From: Mactromeris polynyma
Taxonomy: Eukaryota; Mollusca; Bivalvia; Venerida; Mactridae
Assembly (NCBI GenBank): GCA_032209605.1
Contig: JASFXZ010000149.1
Location: 1-64,000, forward strand
DNA length: 64,000 nt
Direction of reading: 5' to 3'
Shown: one piece after another, positions 1 to 12,485 of the stretch
How positions within the stretch are numbered: the stretch's first letter is position 1
Layout of the letters: every line of letters starts with the position of its first letter
Position numbers and translations under genes: made by a program
Notes under the pieces: generated by a model
Seen by the model: the letters and a program-made list of their open reading frames with translations, nothing else
Told to the model about the DNA's origin: nothing
The model's database searches: none

Positions 1-1076
1 ATGGTATAAAAAACCTGTTTTTGGCATAATTATGGTGGTCTAAAAATGTCTGTTTCATATATTTTTGAGTGATCTCCCTTGAGAATGTATGGATTGTTTC
101 CCTTGGTTTAATTTAGCTAATATTGGTCATTAAGTTTTGTCCTAATATACTAGGTCCGCGATCTGATGTTTAGCGGTTATTTGGTATCCTATGTACTTTG
201 ATGTCAGTAAAAAAAATTAAAAAATATAATTATTATTTCCATTATTCCAATTTATTTTTACATTTTCTGTTCTATCGTGAAAAACGGCTATTAAGAACAA
301 ACGTATATATTAATAAGCGCCGAACCAATAGATCGCAGACTTGTATATCAATATAATGACATGATTCATGAAAACATGGACATATATGGTTTATATGTCC
401 GTGATGACAATAAATAAGAAAACATCACCTGTTTGTTTGTTATTTGTATTTCATATAACAAGGCTTTTAAGTATACTCACTATACATAATAGACATGGTA
501 TCAAAACCAAACAGTGAAAGTAATTCATCAAACTACATATCAGACACATTGTCCAAGCATTTTATTATACATTTACATATTGAATGTATAAGGACCAAAA
601 TGGCAAATCAAGGGAGGCAATCACAATACGAATACGAAGGGAGAGAAATCTTGGATATCATAAATGCTTGATTACAGCAATCAAAACAATAGAAAATTAT
701 AATTTATTAATTATGTACTTTCAGTTTCAACTTTCAATTTCATTATTACATGCAGACTGAATGTGTCTAAGTACATAAGCGTCGATTCGATTTAGCATAT
801 TCCTGTATGACCTCCAATACTTGGAAATGACCCTGGCCTCGGATATGAAATTGCAATGACTTTCAATTTTAAAAGTCCACGGTAAACACTGCCAATGATA
901 GATGGAGAATCTCAATTAAGATAATTGTCTGATGACATCTTCAAATTGATGTCTTCAGATACACGATCAGCAAATGAATGACTGTTCTAAAACATTATTT
1001 GAGATGAAAGGCAAAATGCATTATTATCCATTGGAAAGTCTAATGCAGTATTTTATTGATTTACCTTTTATTGCAG

Positions 1077-1102
1077 GAAGTTCCGAAGAAGCTGTATGTG
1101 AG
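1077..1102 (+). CDS. Candidate 26-nt microexon upstream of the terminal exon
   Basis: A pyrimidine-rich tract ending in ttgcag precedes a 26-nt stretch followed by a GAG|GTACTG donor. In the frame matching the exon at 2202 it would encode SSEEAVCE, an acidic segment consistent with the acidic next exon. The phases fit: two bases plus eight codons, ending in phase 0. No other exon of the putative gene was found, so this is a weak call. An identical copy lies at 8152-8177. Confidence 0.2.
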
Positions 1103-2201
1103 GTACTGAGAATGTCAAAATAAAGAACATATATTTTGAAGATGCAACAAACAAATGTTAGGTGGCCTTATGGTGCAAATGTGTGAATGAAACCTTTCAA
1201 TGTGGAGACTTGTCATAACAGACAGTGTTACAAATACCTACAGAAATGAAGTTTCCCTTTCAACAACATCCCAGACCTTAGTCACGGTATGTCACATAGT
1301 TCTCCTACTGTATAATAAACTCACTTTAAACTGATAAAAAAAAGTGACTTTGAAAGCCTTGGAAAACTCAGCGGTGAGGTGCGTGTAACATTTCCTTGTA
1401 TATAAGTTCATAATTTGAAGTTTAATACTTAAATGTTCATGGAAAAAGTTAATTTGAAAGACGTGTTGAATGAATAAAATAGCAGTACAAATGCTGTTTT
1501 GGTCCTTGAATTTTGTGAAAATACCCTTTTGAAGAGTCCTTGAATTTTTTTTGGGAAGAGTGGGAAATCTGATTTTTGTTGTGTCTTGAACAACAGACAA
1601 ATTGTGAGGTTAATTATTGCAAATATAGGAAATGATACATTGATATTCTGCTATACAAATTTAAATAACAAGTTCAAATTATTGCAATCCTGTCGCCTGT
1701 TAACTTAAGCTAAAATAAAATACTGCAAACAAATTCTGAATATACTTTAGTACAGTAATTATATCATCAAAAAGGCATAAAGTTTTTTTTGTCCATTCAG
1801 ATAGTTTTAGTTTAATAATTTTAGCAGCTGTCAACTGATACTTTTGAAATATATTGTTATTGGCTAATGCTTTTTAATACCATTAAATTTTACATGGAGA
1901 CATTAATATGTCATGGTTATAATAAACATGTAACTAAATCCATTGTTAAAGCAGAAAAGTAAAGAAATACACAATTAAAGGACAACAAACCGTCAAAGAG
2001 TATACGCAGCAGCAAGATCATAGTAATACATTTTTTTTATCATAAATTCGATTGGGTCACTTATCCTCACACTCCATCAGAAAGAGCTTTAACACTAGGC
2101 GAAAGGTTCAACACCTAAATATAGCAAAAATTGTTCAGATATTTCTTAAATATGTTTCATTAATACCCTTACAATATACCTATACTATTGTATTTTAACA
2201 G

Positions 2202-2357
2202 AAAACAGAATTTCCAGTAGAAGACGTAATTGATGAGGTGGATAGTGTTTGTCAGGAAGAAGATGAGTTCTCCTTCTTAACAATAGATGACAAAGTAGTT
2301 GCGGTACCTGTAGGAATGGTGAAGCAGATGTTCCCAGATATGCAAGATGAAAATTAG
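2202..2357 (+). CDS. Candidate terminal coding exon, acidic C-terminus, product unrecognised
   Basis: An acceptor (tattttaacag, with a pyrimidine-rich stretch upstream) precedes 51 open codons and a TAG stop. The reading is strongly acidic and low in the Lys/Asn/Ile/Phe bias of chance AT-rich ORFs. It starts KTEFPVEDVIDEVD, contains CQEEDEFSFLTIDD, and ends KQMFPDMQDEN. It lacks an internal start codon near its beginning, so it would be a last exon of a spliced gene whose other exons are not evident. The base composition is clearly richer in G+C than its surroundings. I do not recognise the family. It may be a gene fragment carried by the unit-1 block. Confidence 0.4.
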   Translation, partial: KTEFPVEDVIDEVDSVCQEEDEFSFLTIDDKVVAVPVGMVKQMFPDMQDEN

Positions 2358-3877
2358 AGCTTCATATTGTTGCCTTGTGTAAACCTTAAATAAGTGTCAC
2401 TTGCACTTACAAGGACAGTGATCCCTTATCTATTCGGAACAACTGACACTGCAAGGATAGTTATGAGAAAAACTAGATACTTCCATTTCTGATATCATTC
2501 GGTATTTATTCATATCCCGGTATTGAAGGTGCTAATTTTTTTAAATTTGAAGACATGATTCCCTGTGGCATATTCAAAGTACACACCAATTTTGATAAAA
2601 AGCATGAAAAATTATGCAATTGCTTACAAGTATAATTTCTTTTGGAATATTTTTGTTGCCAAAATTGAAAACCTGTTGCCAAATTATTGTTTTTTTTCAC
2701 ATTTGATGTTATTGGCGAATGACAGAGGGAACCCTGGAAACAAAAAATGTGGATTTTATTCTTGATTTACGACTGTTTCAGAGAAAGAAAAAAAACTCCC
2801 CTCAACAACCTCTAACACACCACTTTATTATTTTCTTCATTGGTGGCTTTTAAAAATAGAAATTTACCATTAGCAGTAACTTTATTTCTGTGGGTAATGG
2901 GGTTAATATATTGCATCCTGTGGAGTGCAGTATTTTCTGGCCCTTTATTCTTAAATGTATAAAATCAGCTGGTTAGTGCAATGAAATTTACTTGAGGGAC
3001 AATATTCATACGCCTTGGCATGTAACCAGGAAAGTACTGGGTATATTCCAGGAAAGTACTGGTTAGATGCCAGGAAAATGGCAACTGTACGATGGGTCTC
3101 ATTGGCACCTTTAATGACATGAACTAAAACCGATTAGCTAGATAGTCAAAATTTCCTTCGACGCGAAAGGCTGTACACTGCGTACACATTGTATTGGTTT
3201 AACACTGGAACATACCCATCTATTATAAACTCAGTAGTCACGTGATCGTGTCAATGGCATTTAGTATCAGGAACGAACGGTGATTTCGTAAGGTCAAATA
3301 TCAAAATATACTGGGTAATACAGCAGCGGGTGAATGTAGAGGAATCAAAGCGCTGTGTGGAGCGTATATTCATACATGCACGCATTGAAATTAAAATTGC
3401 TCGTAAGTGAACAAGTCCCTCTTTCCTTCCCCGAGCGAGACAGTGCAATGCTTCTACAATCTCTGCCTGAGAAGTCTTTACGGGTCACGAGAAATTTCGA
3501 CTTCCCCAGTCTTTCTGCGCTTTCAGCGCTTTGATTACTAATGATATTAGGTTGTTTACTCTTTTATTTTTGTGTCTTCCCATTAATTGGAATTATCAGC
3601 AACATCATTAAGGATTAACAATCGAATCAGTCATTAAGTCACATTGGAATAAACTAGGAAATGTTGTGGACAAACACTTTTGTTCAGTATAGACCGAATT
3701 CCGGCTTTCTCAGACTACGATTTTCCCAGATTGTAATGTACATACAATGTACTAATACAATGTATGTACGATGTTAATATGTCTGAAAGTACAATGTCGT
3801 TTTTGTCACAAAGGACGTGATCATTGTCCAGAGCGCTGTCATCAGACGACAATTACAGTTTCTTTTTCAATTGTATT

Positions 3878-4111
3878 TCAATACAACAAGAACACTATAG
3901 TAAAATATGTAGCAAACCAGAATCTTGTATAGCTCCATGACGGTGCTCCAGTATTTAGTTGATAATCTTCAACACAGACCGAATATATCAGAGCAGACGA
4001 ACCGTGTACTGTTTCTATGTTGAACTCGTTCGTCCAAAGAGTTTTATTTATCGATGTAATCCGCATCTCTCCTGATCCCTTAGTCTCCACTTCATCGTCC
4101 GGTAGTCGGAT
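3878..4111 (-). pseudogene. Exon 3 of truncated gene copy A (ectodomain C-terminus)
   Basis: The exon opens at a gcctttcag acceptor and runs 77 codons to TGA. It begins IRLPDDEVETKG and ends in the hydrophobic tail FWFATYFTIVFLLY. It is identical to the exon at 10953-11186. Its upstream partner exon 2 (5411-5649) is cut off at the duplication breakpoint and exon 1 is missing, so this copy cannot make the full protein. Confidence 0.6.
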
Positions 4112-5410
4112 CTGAAAGGCAAGTTACACTTGATTTAAAATTAGTTAAGATGTAAAACTCAAATTCGGTATTTCTTCATGATCGTGTTGACCTAAATATC
4201 GATTATAGGGATGTTGTATACAACCTATTCATCCGTTCATAACTGAAAATATGATTTAAACAACCTTCCCACCATATACCCAATATAATGGATAAATCCA
4301 TAATGAATGCCTTATCGAATTTGGTTTATATACACAAACAACAATACACCGTTAACATCGTGCTCGAATCACAATGAAAACAAAGACAGGTTTTAACGTC
4401 TGACTGAGCTTCTATAATTTAATTTTATTTGTACCGCGGGTAAAAACCCATTTTTAGGGAATTTCGTCTGTTTCCCGACGATAACGTACTATTCACAAAC
4501 ATGACCATGTACAGAGTTTTGGTGAGTCAATACAAAAGGGTATGAGTTTTAAAAAAATAAATATGTATCTAACACGGACTTTATTTAAAAAAATATACAA
4601 ACTGGCAAGAAAACGGAAGTAATGACAACGCTGCCAGTTCTCGATTTGTCAGTGAATCGAATTGACTTTTTCAACTTTATATCGCGAGTTTCTTTTACGA
4701 ATAATTAACCTTTGTAAGAAAATCATGAACATCGTCCATGAAATTTTTCATCCTACTCTCAACATCGCCATAATGCGTCAATCCCAATCAACAGAATCTG
4801 CATCGTAATAACTTTCTATATGAGCAACGGTTTTGAAAGATGATTTGGGCAAGATTATAATTTTTTTCCAGATTAAACGATTCGGAGAAACGTAATTTAA
4901 AAAAATGAAACGTATTATTAGTAAATTTGCTTTAATATTTCAAATATTTAATTTCGTCGCTTTGGCATTTCATTGTACTTGTACAACTGAAAGATTTTTG
5001 AGCCGCTTTCGGAAGCTTCATTCATTTCGTTACCATTCGATCAAGGTATGATTTATTAGGAGATCTTGTAGACCTTTTAATTATCCTACTGTTGATTTGA
5101 TTTACATATTTACTGTTTTTCTACCATACCTAGCAATCTACCCCGCCAACAACCGATACATGTGTTCTGTGTTGCGATACCAAGACAAGTTTGAAAACAT
5201 ATCAACCATTATTTCAATGGAATGAAGATCTTTAAAAGACAACATTTTGTGTTATAGCATATTTTAGAATTTTATAGGTGAACCTGATGTAGTTCGATCC
5301 CATGACTGTGTTCGATGACGTCTGTCTGTGGTGTCTGCCTGGGCGTCCGTCTGTGAGACATTATAGCACTTAAGATTTTCAAATGTGTTAAATGTTTAGC
5401 AAAATCTAAC

Positions 5411-5649
5411 CTGATTGCAGAAAAATGTCTTCTTGATGTAAAGGAATTTGTCTGATCTGGTGGTCATTAAGGATTCCTGGGTAGATACAATTTTGTCGTA
5501 CAGCTTGGGTCTCACAACCTTTTCATGTACCATCCTGTATGTATCCAATGTATTTATCGAAGACAGCCGAAGACAGATATGAGACATTACCAACAATTAC
5601 AGTCCAAGAATTTCCGACGCATCTTTTTAGAAACGGGAGCAAGTATGAC
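5411..5649 (-). pseudogene. Truncated 3' part of exon 2, gene copy A
   Basis: The donor CAG|GTTAGA marks the 3' end of the exon. Going upstream, homology to exon 2 of the other copies stops at 5649, where M-module sequence begins. The fragment also carries the 14-nt deletion seen in copy B. It is a non-functional remnant made by the 7,075-bp duplication. Confidence 0.75.
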
Positions 5650-6386
5650 TATCTATGGCACCATTGTTTTGTTATTTACTAGAAAAAGTTATTAAAACAA
5701 AAAGCGAGTTTTGAGTCTCAGAGATTCTTGCTGCATTTATTCATATTCTATGTATATGTACATACTATTTATGAATTCTTGAATTAGTCACTCATTCATT
5801 TAATACGTATTGGTTACAATACATTATATATTATGTTTTTGAACCCATTAGAATTTGTATTTGAAATAATAAAACACGTCATAAATGTATGATGAAACAA
5901 AATCCTTTTTTGATTTAATGTGTTGTATATCACCAAACATGTACAGTAAGATTCCTTCTGTGTTTAAACGACACACATAAATATTGCCCCCAAAGTTCTA
6001 TCACTGCTTGAATTTAGTGACAAACAATCGTGCTGAAACTGACGCCATGGATCAATCACCCATATGACGTAAATAATTTTTTTTAATTTTCTGCAGCAGG
6101 AATTTACCAGTCGACAAAAATACAGTATTTAAAGAATCTCTGATAAAAATGCTGACAGTGTGGAACTGTGTTCAATCACAATATTCCGGACACATGCTCA
6201 AGTCAGGGTCTTTACTTCTGGCCTGCACGATATTAATCCCCTTTTGACGTAGATTGTTTGTACAATATTTGAATGTAATCAGCCACTAGATAATATGTTT
6301 TCAAACTCGTTTGCATTATAAGATCACTTCAATGAGTCGGGGTCCGTAACACTGACTTACATATGACAAAAGTATGCCCCCTTTTT
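5650..6386. repeat. M module, partial copy 1
   Basis: This non-coding segment is shared with 26780-27633, 32661-33730, 48809-49632 and 58037-59117. It starts abruptly inside the module at the tandem-duplication junction. Short ORFs in the module are not kept in frame between copies. No function is apparent. Confidence 0.8.
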
Positions 6387-6438
6387 AGACTGGGGCGTCA
6401 GCCCCATGTCTTTAGTAACCGTAATTTTGGAAACAGCC

Positions 6439-6566
6439 GTATCAGAGTTAGACACATTTGATAGTTTCACAATCCCCACAGCCAGTGCGAATAAACATCC
6501 TAGTATCAGAGTTAGACACATTTGATCGGTTTCTCAATTCTCACAGCCAGTGCGAATACACATCCA
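6439..6566. repeat. 64-bp direct repeat, two units
   Basis: Two adjacent units begin gtatcagagttagacacatt at 6439 and 6503, and both contain the motif cacagccagtgcgaata. They differ at a few positions. The repeat lies in the block found only in unit 1. Confidence 0.75.
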
Positions 6567-6695
6567 AGATTATATTTAGACAGGCGAGTCGACATGTGTT
6601 CAGGGCCATTCAGCGAGTCGTTGTACGACAGTAAACATGTATAAATAAACGTTATTGCACGGCGTTGACTGCACGGGGGAAAATCGAACAGAGCC

Positions 6696-6913
6696 TAGGG
6701 TGGGACTAAAATCCGGGACTTTAAGAAAATCCGGGACTTTGGTGGGAAAATCCGGTATCGATATTTTGGACTATATTGTAGTTATCAACGGTCAATAACG
6801 GATAGAGGAACATTCGTTCACACCCTTCAGTTAACATATGTTCCACTCGAACAATTTTTAAAAATCGATCCCGGAGAATCCCGGATCACGGATAACGGAT
6901 TTCAGTCCCACCC
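6696..6913. mobile_element. Small non-autonomous TIR element (MITE), about 218 bp
   Basis: The ends are inverted repeats: GGGTGGGACTAAAATCCG at the left and the complement of GGGTGGGACTGAAATCCG at the right. The heptamer cagagcc occurs at 6689-6695 and again at 6914-6920, consistent with a target-site duplication. Inside are further short direct motifs (aatccgggact). It has no coding capacity. The TSD length is close to the 8 bp of hAT elements, but the superfamily is uncertain. Confidence 0.7.
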
Positions 6914-6930
6914 CAGAGCCCGGTTACTCT

Positions 6931-7000
6931 TAATACCGAATAATACCGGATAATACCGAATAATACCGAATAATACCGAATAATACCGAATAATTCGAAA
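6931..7000. repeat. Decamer tandem repeat (taataccgaa)n
   Basis: Six units of taataccgaa run from 6931 to 6990 with one variant (taataccgga), then a degenerate unit. It lies just right of the small TIR element. Confidence 0.9.
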
Positions 7001-9276
7001 TAACTACCTAATAATACATTTTTTCTGCAAATAACACTCATAATCATATACTTTTAGGTGAAATATATAATGAATATGGTATAAAAAACCTGTTTTTGGC
7101 ATAATTATGGTGGTCTAAAAATGTCTGTTTCATATATTTTTGAGTGATCTCCCTTGAGAATGTATGGATTGTTTCCCTTGGTTTAATTTAGCTAATATTG
7201 GTCATTAAGTTTTGTCCTAATATACTAGGTCCGCGATCTGATGTTTAGCGGTTATTTGGTATCCTATGTACTTTGATGTCAGTAAAAAAAATTAAAAAAT
7301 ATAATTATTATTTCCATTATTCCAATTTATTTTTACATTTTCTGTTCTATCGTGAAAAACGGCTATTAAGAACAAACGTATATATTAATAAGCGCCGAAC
7401 CAATAGATCGCAGACTTGTATATCAATATAATGACATGATTCATGAAAACATGGACATATATGGTTTATATGTCCGTGATGACAATAAATAAGAAAACAT
7501 CACCTGTTTGTTTGTTATTTGTATTTCATATAACAAGGCTTTTAAGTATACTCACTATACATAATAGACATGGTATCAAAACCAAACAGTGAAAGTAATT
7601 CATCAAACTACATATCAGACACATTGTCCAAGCATTTTATTATACATTTACATATTGAATGTATAAGGACCAAAATGGCAAATCAAGGGAGGCAATCACA
7701 ATACGAATACGAAGGGAGAGAAATCTTGGATATCATAAATGCTTGATTACAGCAATCAAAACAATAGAAAATTATAATTTATTAATTATGTACTTTCAGT
7801 TTCAACTTTCAATTTCATTATTACATGCAGACTGAATGTGTCTAAGTACATAAGCGTCGATTCGATTTAGCATATTCCTGTATGACCTCCAATACTTGGA
7901 AATGACCCTGGCCTCGGATATGAAATTGCAATGACTTTCAATTTTAAAAGTCCACGGTAAACACTGCCAATGATAGATGGAGAATCTCAATTAAGATAAT
8001 TGTCTGATGACATCTTCAAATTGATGTCTTCAGATACACGATCAGCAAATGAATGACTGTTCTAAAACATTATTTGAGATGAAAGGCAAAATGCATTATT
8101 ATCCATTGGAAAGTCTAATGCAGTATTTTATTGATTTACCTTTTATTGCAGGAAGTTCCGAAGAAGCTGTATGTGAGGTACTGAGAATGTCAAAATAAAG
8201 AACATATATTTTGAAGATGCAACAAACAAATGTTAGGTGGCCTTATGGTGCAAATGTGTGAATGAAACCTTTCAATGTGGAGACTTGTCATAACAGACAG
8301 TGTTACAAATACCTACAGAAATGAAGTTTCCCTTTCAACAACATCCCAGACCTTAGTCACGGTATGTCACATAGTTCTCCTACTGTATAATAAACTCACT
8401 TTAAACTGATAAAAAAAAGTGACTTTGAAAGCCTTGGAAAACTCAGCGGTGAGGTGCGTGTAACATTTCCTTGTATATAAGTTCATAATTTGAAGTTTAA
8501 TACTTAAATGTTCATGGAAAAAGTTAATTTGAAAGACGTGTTGAATGAATAAAATAGCAGTACAAATGCTGTTTTGGTCCTTGAATTTTGTGAAAATACC
8601 CTTTTGAAGAGTCCTTGAATTTTTTTTGGGAAGAGTGGGAAATCTGATTTTTGTTGTGTCTTGAACAACAGACAAATTGTGAGGTTAATTATTGCAAATA
8701 TAGGAAATGATACATTGATATTCTGCTATACAAATTTAAATAACAAGTTCAAATTATTGCAATCCTGTCGCCTGTTAACTTAAGCTAAAATAAAATACTG
8801 CAAACAAATTCTGAATATACTTTAGTACAGTAATTATATCATCAAAAAGGCATAAAGTTTTTTTTGTCCATTCAGATAGTTTTAGTTTAATAATTTTAGC
8901 AGCTGTCAACTGATACTTTTGAAATATATTGTTATTGGCTAATGCTTTTTAATACCATTAAATTTTACATGGAGACATTAATATGTCATGGTTATAATAA
9001 ACATGTAACTAAATCCATTGTTAAAGCAGAAAAGTAAAGAAATACACAATTAAAGGACAACAAACCGTCAAAGAGTATACGCAGCAGCAAGATCATAGTA
9101 ATACATTTTTTTTATCATAAATTCGATTGGGTCACTTATCCTCACACTCCATCAGAAAGAGCTTTAACACTAGGCGAAAGGTTCAACACCTAAATATAGC
9201 AAAAATTGTTCAGATATTTCTTAAATATGTTTCATTAATACCCTTACAATATACCTATACTATTGTATTTTAACAG

Positions 9277-9432
9277 AAAACAGAATTTCCAGTAGAAGAC
9301 GTAATTGATGAGGTGGATAGTGTTTGTCAGGAAGAAGATGAGTTCTCCTTCTTAACAATAGATGACAAAGTAGTTGCGGTACCTGTAGGAATGGTGAAGC
9401 AGATGTTCCCAGATATGCAAGATGAAAATTAG
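9277..9432 (+). CDS. Second identical copy of the candidate terminal exon
   Basis: This is the same 51-codon open exon with the same acceptor and TAG stop, 7,075 bp downstream of the copy at 2202. It adds no independent evidence for coding because the tandem duplication is identical. Confidence 0.4.
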   Translation, partial: KTEFPVEDVIDEVDSVCQEEDEFSFLTIDDKVVAVPVGMVKQMFPDMQDEN

Positions 9433-10952
9433 AGCTTCATATTGTTGCCTTGTGTAAACCTTAAATAAGTGTCACTTGCACTTACAAGGACAGTGATCCC
9501 TTATCTATTCGGAACAACTGACACTGCAAGGATAGTTATGAGAAAAACTAGATACTTCCATTTCTGATATCATTCGGTATTTATTCATATCCCGGTATTG
9601 AAGGTGCTAATTTTTTTAAATTTGAAGACATGATTCCCTGTGGCATATTCAAAGTACACACCAATTTTGATAAAAAGCATGAAAAATTATGCAATTGCTT
9701 ACAAGTATAATTTCTTTTGGAATATTTTTGTTGCCAAAATTGAAAACCTGTTGCCAAATTATTGTTTTTTTTCACATTTGATGTTATTGGCGAATGACAG
9801 AGGGAACCCTGGAAACAAAAAATGTGGATTTTATTCTTGATTTACGACTGTTTCAGAGAAAGAAAAAAAACTCCCCTCAACAACCTCTAACACACCACTT
9901 TATTATTTTCTTCATTGGTGGCTTTTAAAAATAGAAATTTACCATTAGCAGTAACTTTATTTCTGTGGGTAATGGGGTTAATATATTGCATCCTGTGGAG
10001 TGCAGTATTTTCTGGCCCTTTATTCTTAAATGTATAAAATCAGCTGGTTAGTGCAATGAAATTTACTTGAGGGACAATATTCATACGCCTTGGCATGTAA
10101 CCAGGAAAGTACTGGGTATATTCCAGGAAAGTACTGGTTAGATGCCAGGAAAATGGCAACTGTACGATGGGTCTCATTGGCACCTTTAATGACATGAACT
10201 AAAACCGATTAGCTAGATAGTCAAAATTTCCTTCGACGCGAAAGGCTGTACACTGCGTACACATTGTATTGGTTTAACACTGGAACATACCCATCTATTA
10301 TAAACTCAGTAGTCACGTGATCGTGTCAATGGCATTTAGTATCAGGAACGAACGGTGATTTCGTAAGGTCAAATATCAAAATATACTGGGTAATACAGCA
10401 GCGGGTGAATGTAGAGGAATCAAAGCGCTGTGTGGAGCGTATATTCATACATGCACGCATTGAAATTAAAATTGCTCGTAAGTGAACAAGTCCCTCTTTC
10501 CTTCCCCGAGCGAGACAGTGCAATGCTTCTACAATCTCTGCCTGAGAAGTCTTTACGGGTCACGAGAAATTTCGACTTCCCCAGTCTTTCTGCGCTTTCA
10601 GCGCTTTGATTACTAATGATATTAGGTTGTTTACTCTTTTATTTTTGTGTCTTCCCATTAATTGGAATTATCAGCAACATCATTAAGGATTAACAATCGA
10701 ATCAGTCATTAAGTCACATTGGAATAAACTAGGAAATGTTGTGGACAAACACTTTTGTTCAGTATAGACCGAATTCCGGCTTTCTCAGACTACGATTTTC
10801 CCAGATTGTAATGTACATACAATGTACTAATACAATGTATGTACGATGTTAATATGTCTGAAAGTACAATGTCGTTTTTGTCACAAAGGACGTGATCATT
10901 GTCCAGAGCGCTGTCATCAGACGACAATTACAGTTTCTTTTTCAATTGTATT

Positions 10953-11186
10953 TCAATACAACAAGAACACTATAGTAAAATATGTAGCAAACCAGAATCT
11001 TGTATAGCTCCATGACGGTGCTCCAGTATTTAGTTGATAATCTTCAACACAGACCGAATATATCAGAGCAGACGAACCGTGTACTGTTTCTATGTTGAAC
11101 TCGTTCGTCCAAAGAGTTTTATTTATCGATGTAATCCGCATCTCTCCTGATCCCTTAGTCTCCACTTCATCGTCCGGTAGTCGGAT
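10953..11186 (-). pseudogene. Exon 3, unit 1 gene (ectodomain C-terminus with hydrophobic tail)
   Basis: After the cttTCAG acceptor the exon encodes 77 residues: IRLPDDEVETKG at the start, SALIYSVCVEDY in the middle, then a small/polar stretch NTGAPSWSYTR and the hydrophobic end FWFATYFTIVFLLY before TGA. Compared with unit 2 it lacks one Gly codon, an in-frame indel, and differs at eight residues. The hydrophobic end could be a GPI-attachment signal or a stub of a lost membrane domain. The gene as a whole is frameshifted in exon 2, so it is called a pseudogene. Confidence 0.6.
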
Positions 11187-12485
11187 CTGAAAGGCAAGTT
11201 ACACTTGATTTAAAATTAGTTAAGATGTAAAACTCAAATTCGGTATTTCTTCATGATCGTGTTGACCTAAATATCGATTATAGGGATGTTGTATACAACC
11301 TATTCATCCGTTCATAACTGAAAATATGATTTAAACAACCTTCCCACCATATACCCAATATAATGGATAAATCCATAATGAATGCCTTATCGAATTTGGT
11401 TTATATACACAAACAACAATACACCGTTAACATCGTGCTCGAATCACAATGAAAACAAAGACAGGTTTTAACGTCTGACTGAGCTTCTATAATTTAATTT
11501 TATTTGTACCGCGGGTAAAAACCCATTTTTAGGGAATTTCGTCTGTTTCCCGACGATAACGTACTATTCACAAACATGACCATGTACAGAGTTTTGGTGA
11601 GTCAATACAAAAGGGTATGAGTTTTAAAAAAATAAATATGTATCTAACACGGACTTTATTTAAAAAAATATACAAACTGGCAAGAAAACGGAAGTAATGA
11701 CAACGCTGCCAGTTCTCGATTTGTCAGTGAATCGAATTGACTTTTTCAACTTTATATCGCGAGTTTCTTTTACGAATAATTAACCTTTGTAAGAAAATCA
11801 TGAACATCGTCCATGAAATTTTTCATCCTACTCTCAACATCGCCATAATGCGTCAATCCCAATCAACAGAATCTGCATCGTAATAACTTTCTATATGAGC
11901 AACGGTTTTGAAAGATGATTTGGGCAAGATTATAATTTTTTTCCAGATTAAACGATTCGGAGAAACGTAATTTAAAAAAATGAAACGTATTATTAGTAAA
12001 TTTGCTTTAATATTTCAAATATTTAATTTCGTCGCTTTGGCATTTCATTGTACTTGTACAACTGAAAGATTTTTGAGCCGCTTTCGGAAGCTTCATTCAT
12101 TTCGTTACCATTCGATCAAGGTATGATTTATTAGGAGATCTTGTAGACCTTTTAATTATCCTACTGTTGATTTGATTTACATATTTACTGTTTTTCTACC
12201 ATACCTAGCAATCTACCCCGCCAACAACCGATACATGTGTTCTGTGTTGCGATACCAAGACAAGTTTGAAAACATATCAACCATTATTTCAATGGAATGA
12301 AGATCTTTAAAAGACAACATTTTGTGTTATAGCATATTTTAGAATTTTATAGGTGAACCTGATGTAGTTCGATCCCATGACTGTGTTCGATGACGTCTGT
12401 CTGTGGTGTCTGCCTGGGCGTCCGTCTGTGAGACATTATAGCACTTAAGATTTTCAAATGTGTTAAATGTTTAGCAAAATCTAAC

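Larger units (their letters stand above)
1..5649. repeat. Upstream copy (A) of a perfect 7,075-bp tandem duplication
   Basis: Positions 1-5649 recur at 7076-12724 with a constant offset of 7,075, and every stretch I compared was identical. The duplicated unit runs from inside the M module (5650) to the middle of gene exon 2 (12724); the first 1.4 kb of copy A lies before the window. At 5649/5650 the sequence jumps from exon 2 straight into M-module sequence, which is the duplication breakpoint. No substitution was noticed, so it is either very recent or an assembly duplicate. Confidence 0.93.
6387..10608. other. 4.2-kb block present only in unit 1
   Basis: Units 2 and 3 pass directly from the M module into the sequence below exon 3 (around 33730 and 59115). 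Unit 1 has about 4.2 kb in between, and its right part is repeated at 1-3533. The block holds a 64-bp direct repeat, a small TIR element, a decamer repeat and a possible terminal coding exon; the rest is AT-rich with no convincing coding. It could be an insertion in unit 1 or a deletion shared by units 2 and 3. I see no clear target-site duplication to decide. Confidence 0.7.

Noticed and set aside
1292..1600. 102-codon minus-strand ORF repeated at 8367
   Set aside because: Its conservation only reflects the identical tandem duplication; composition is that of AT-rich non-coding DNA.
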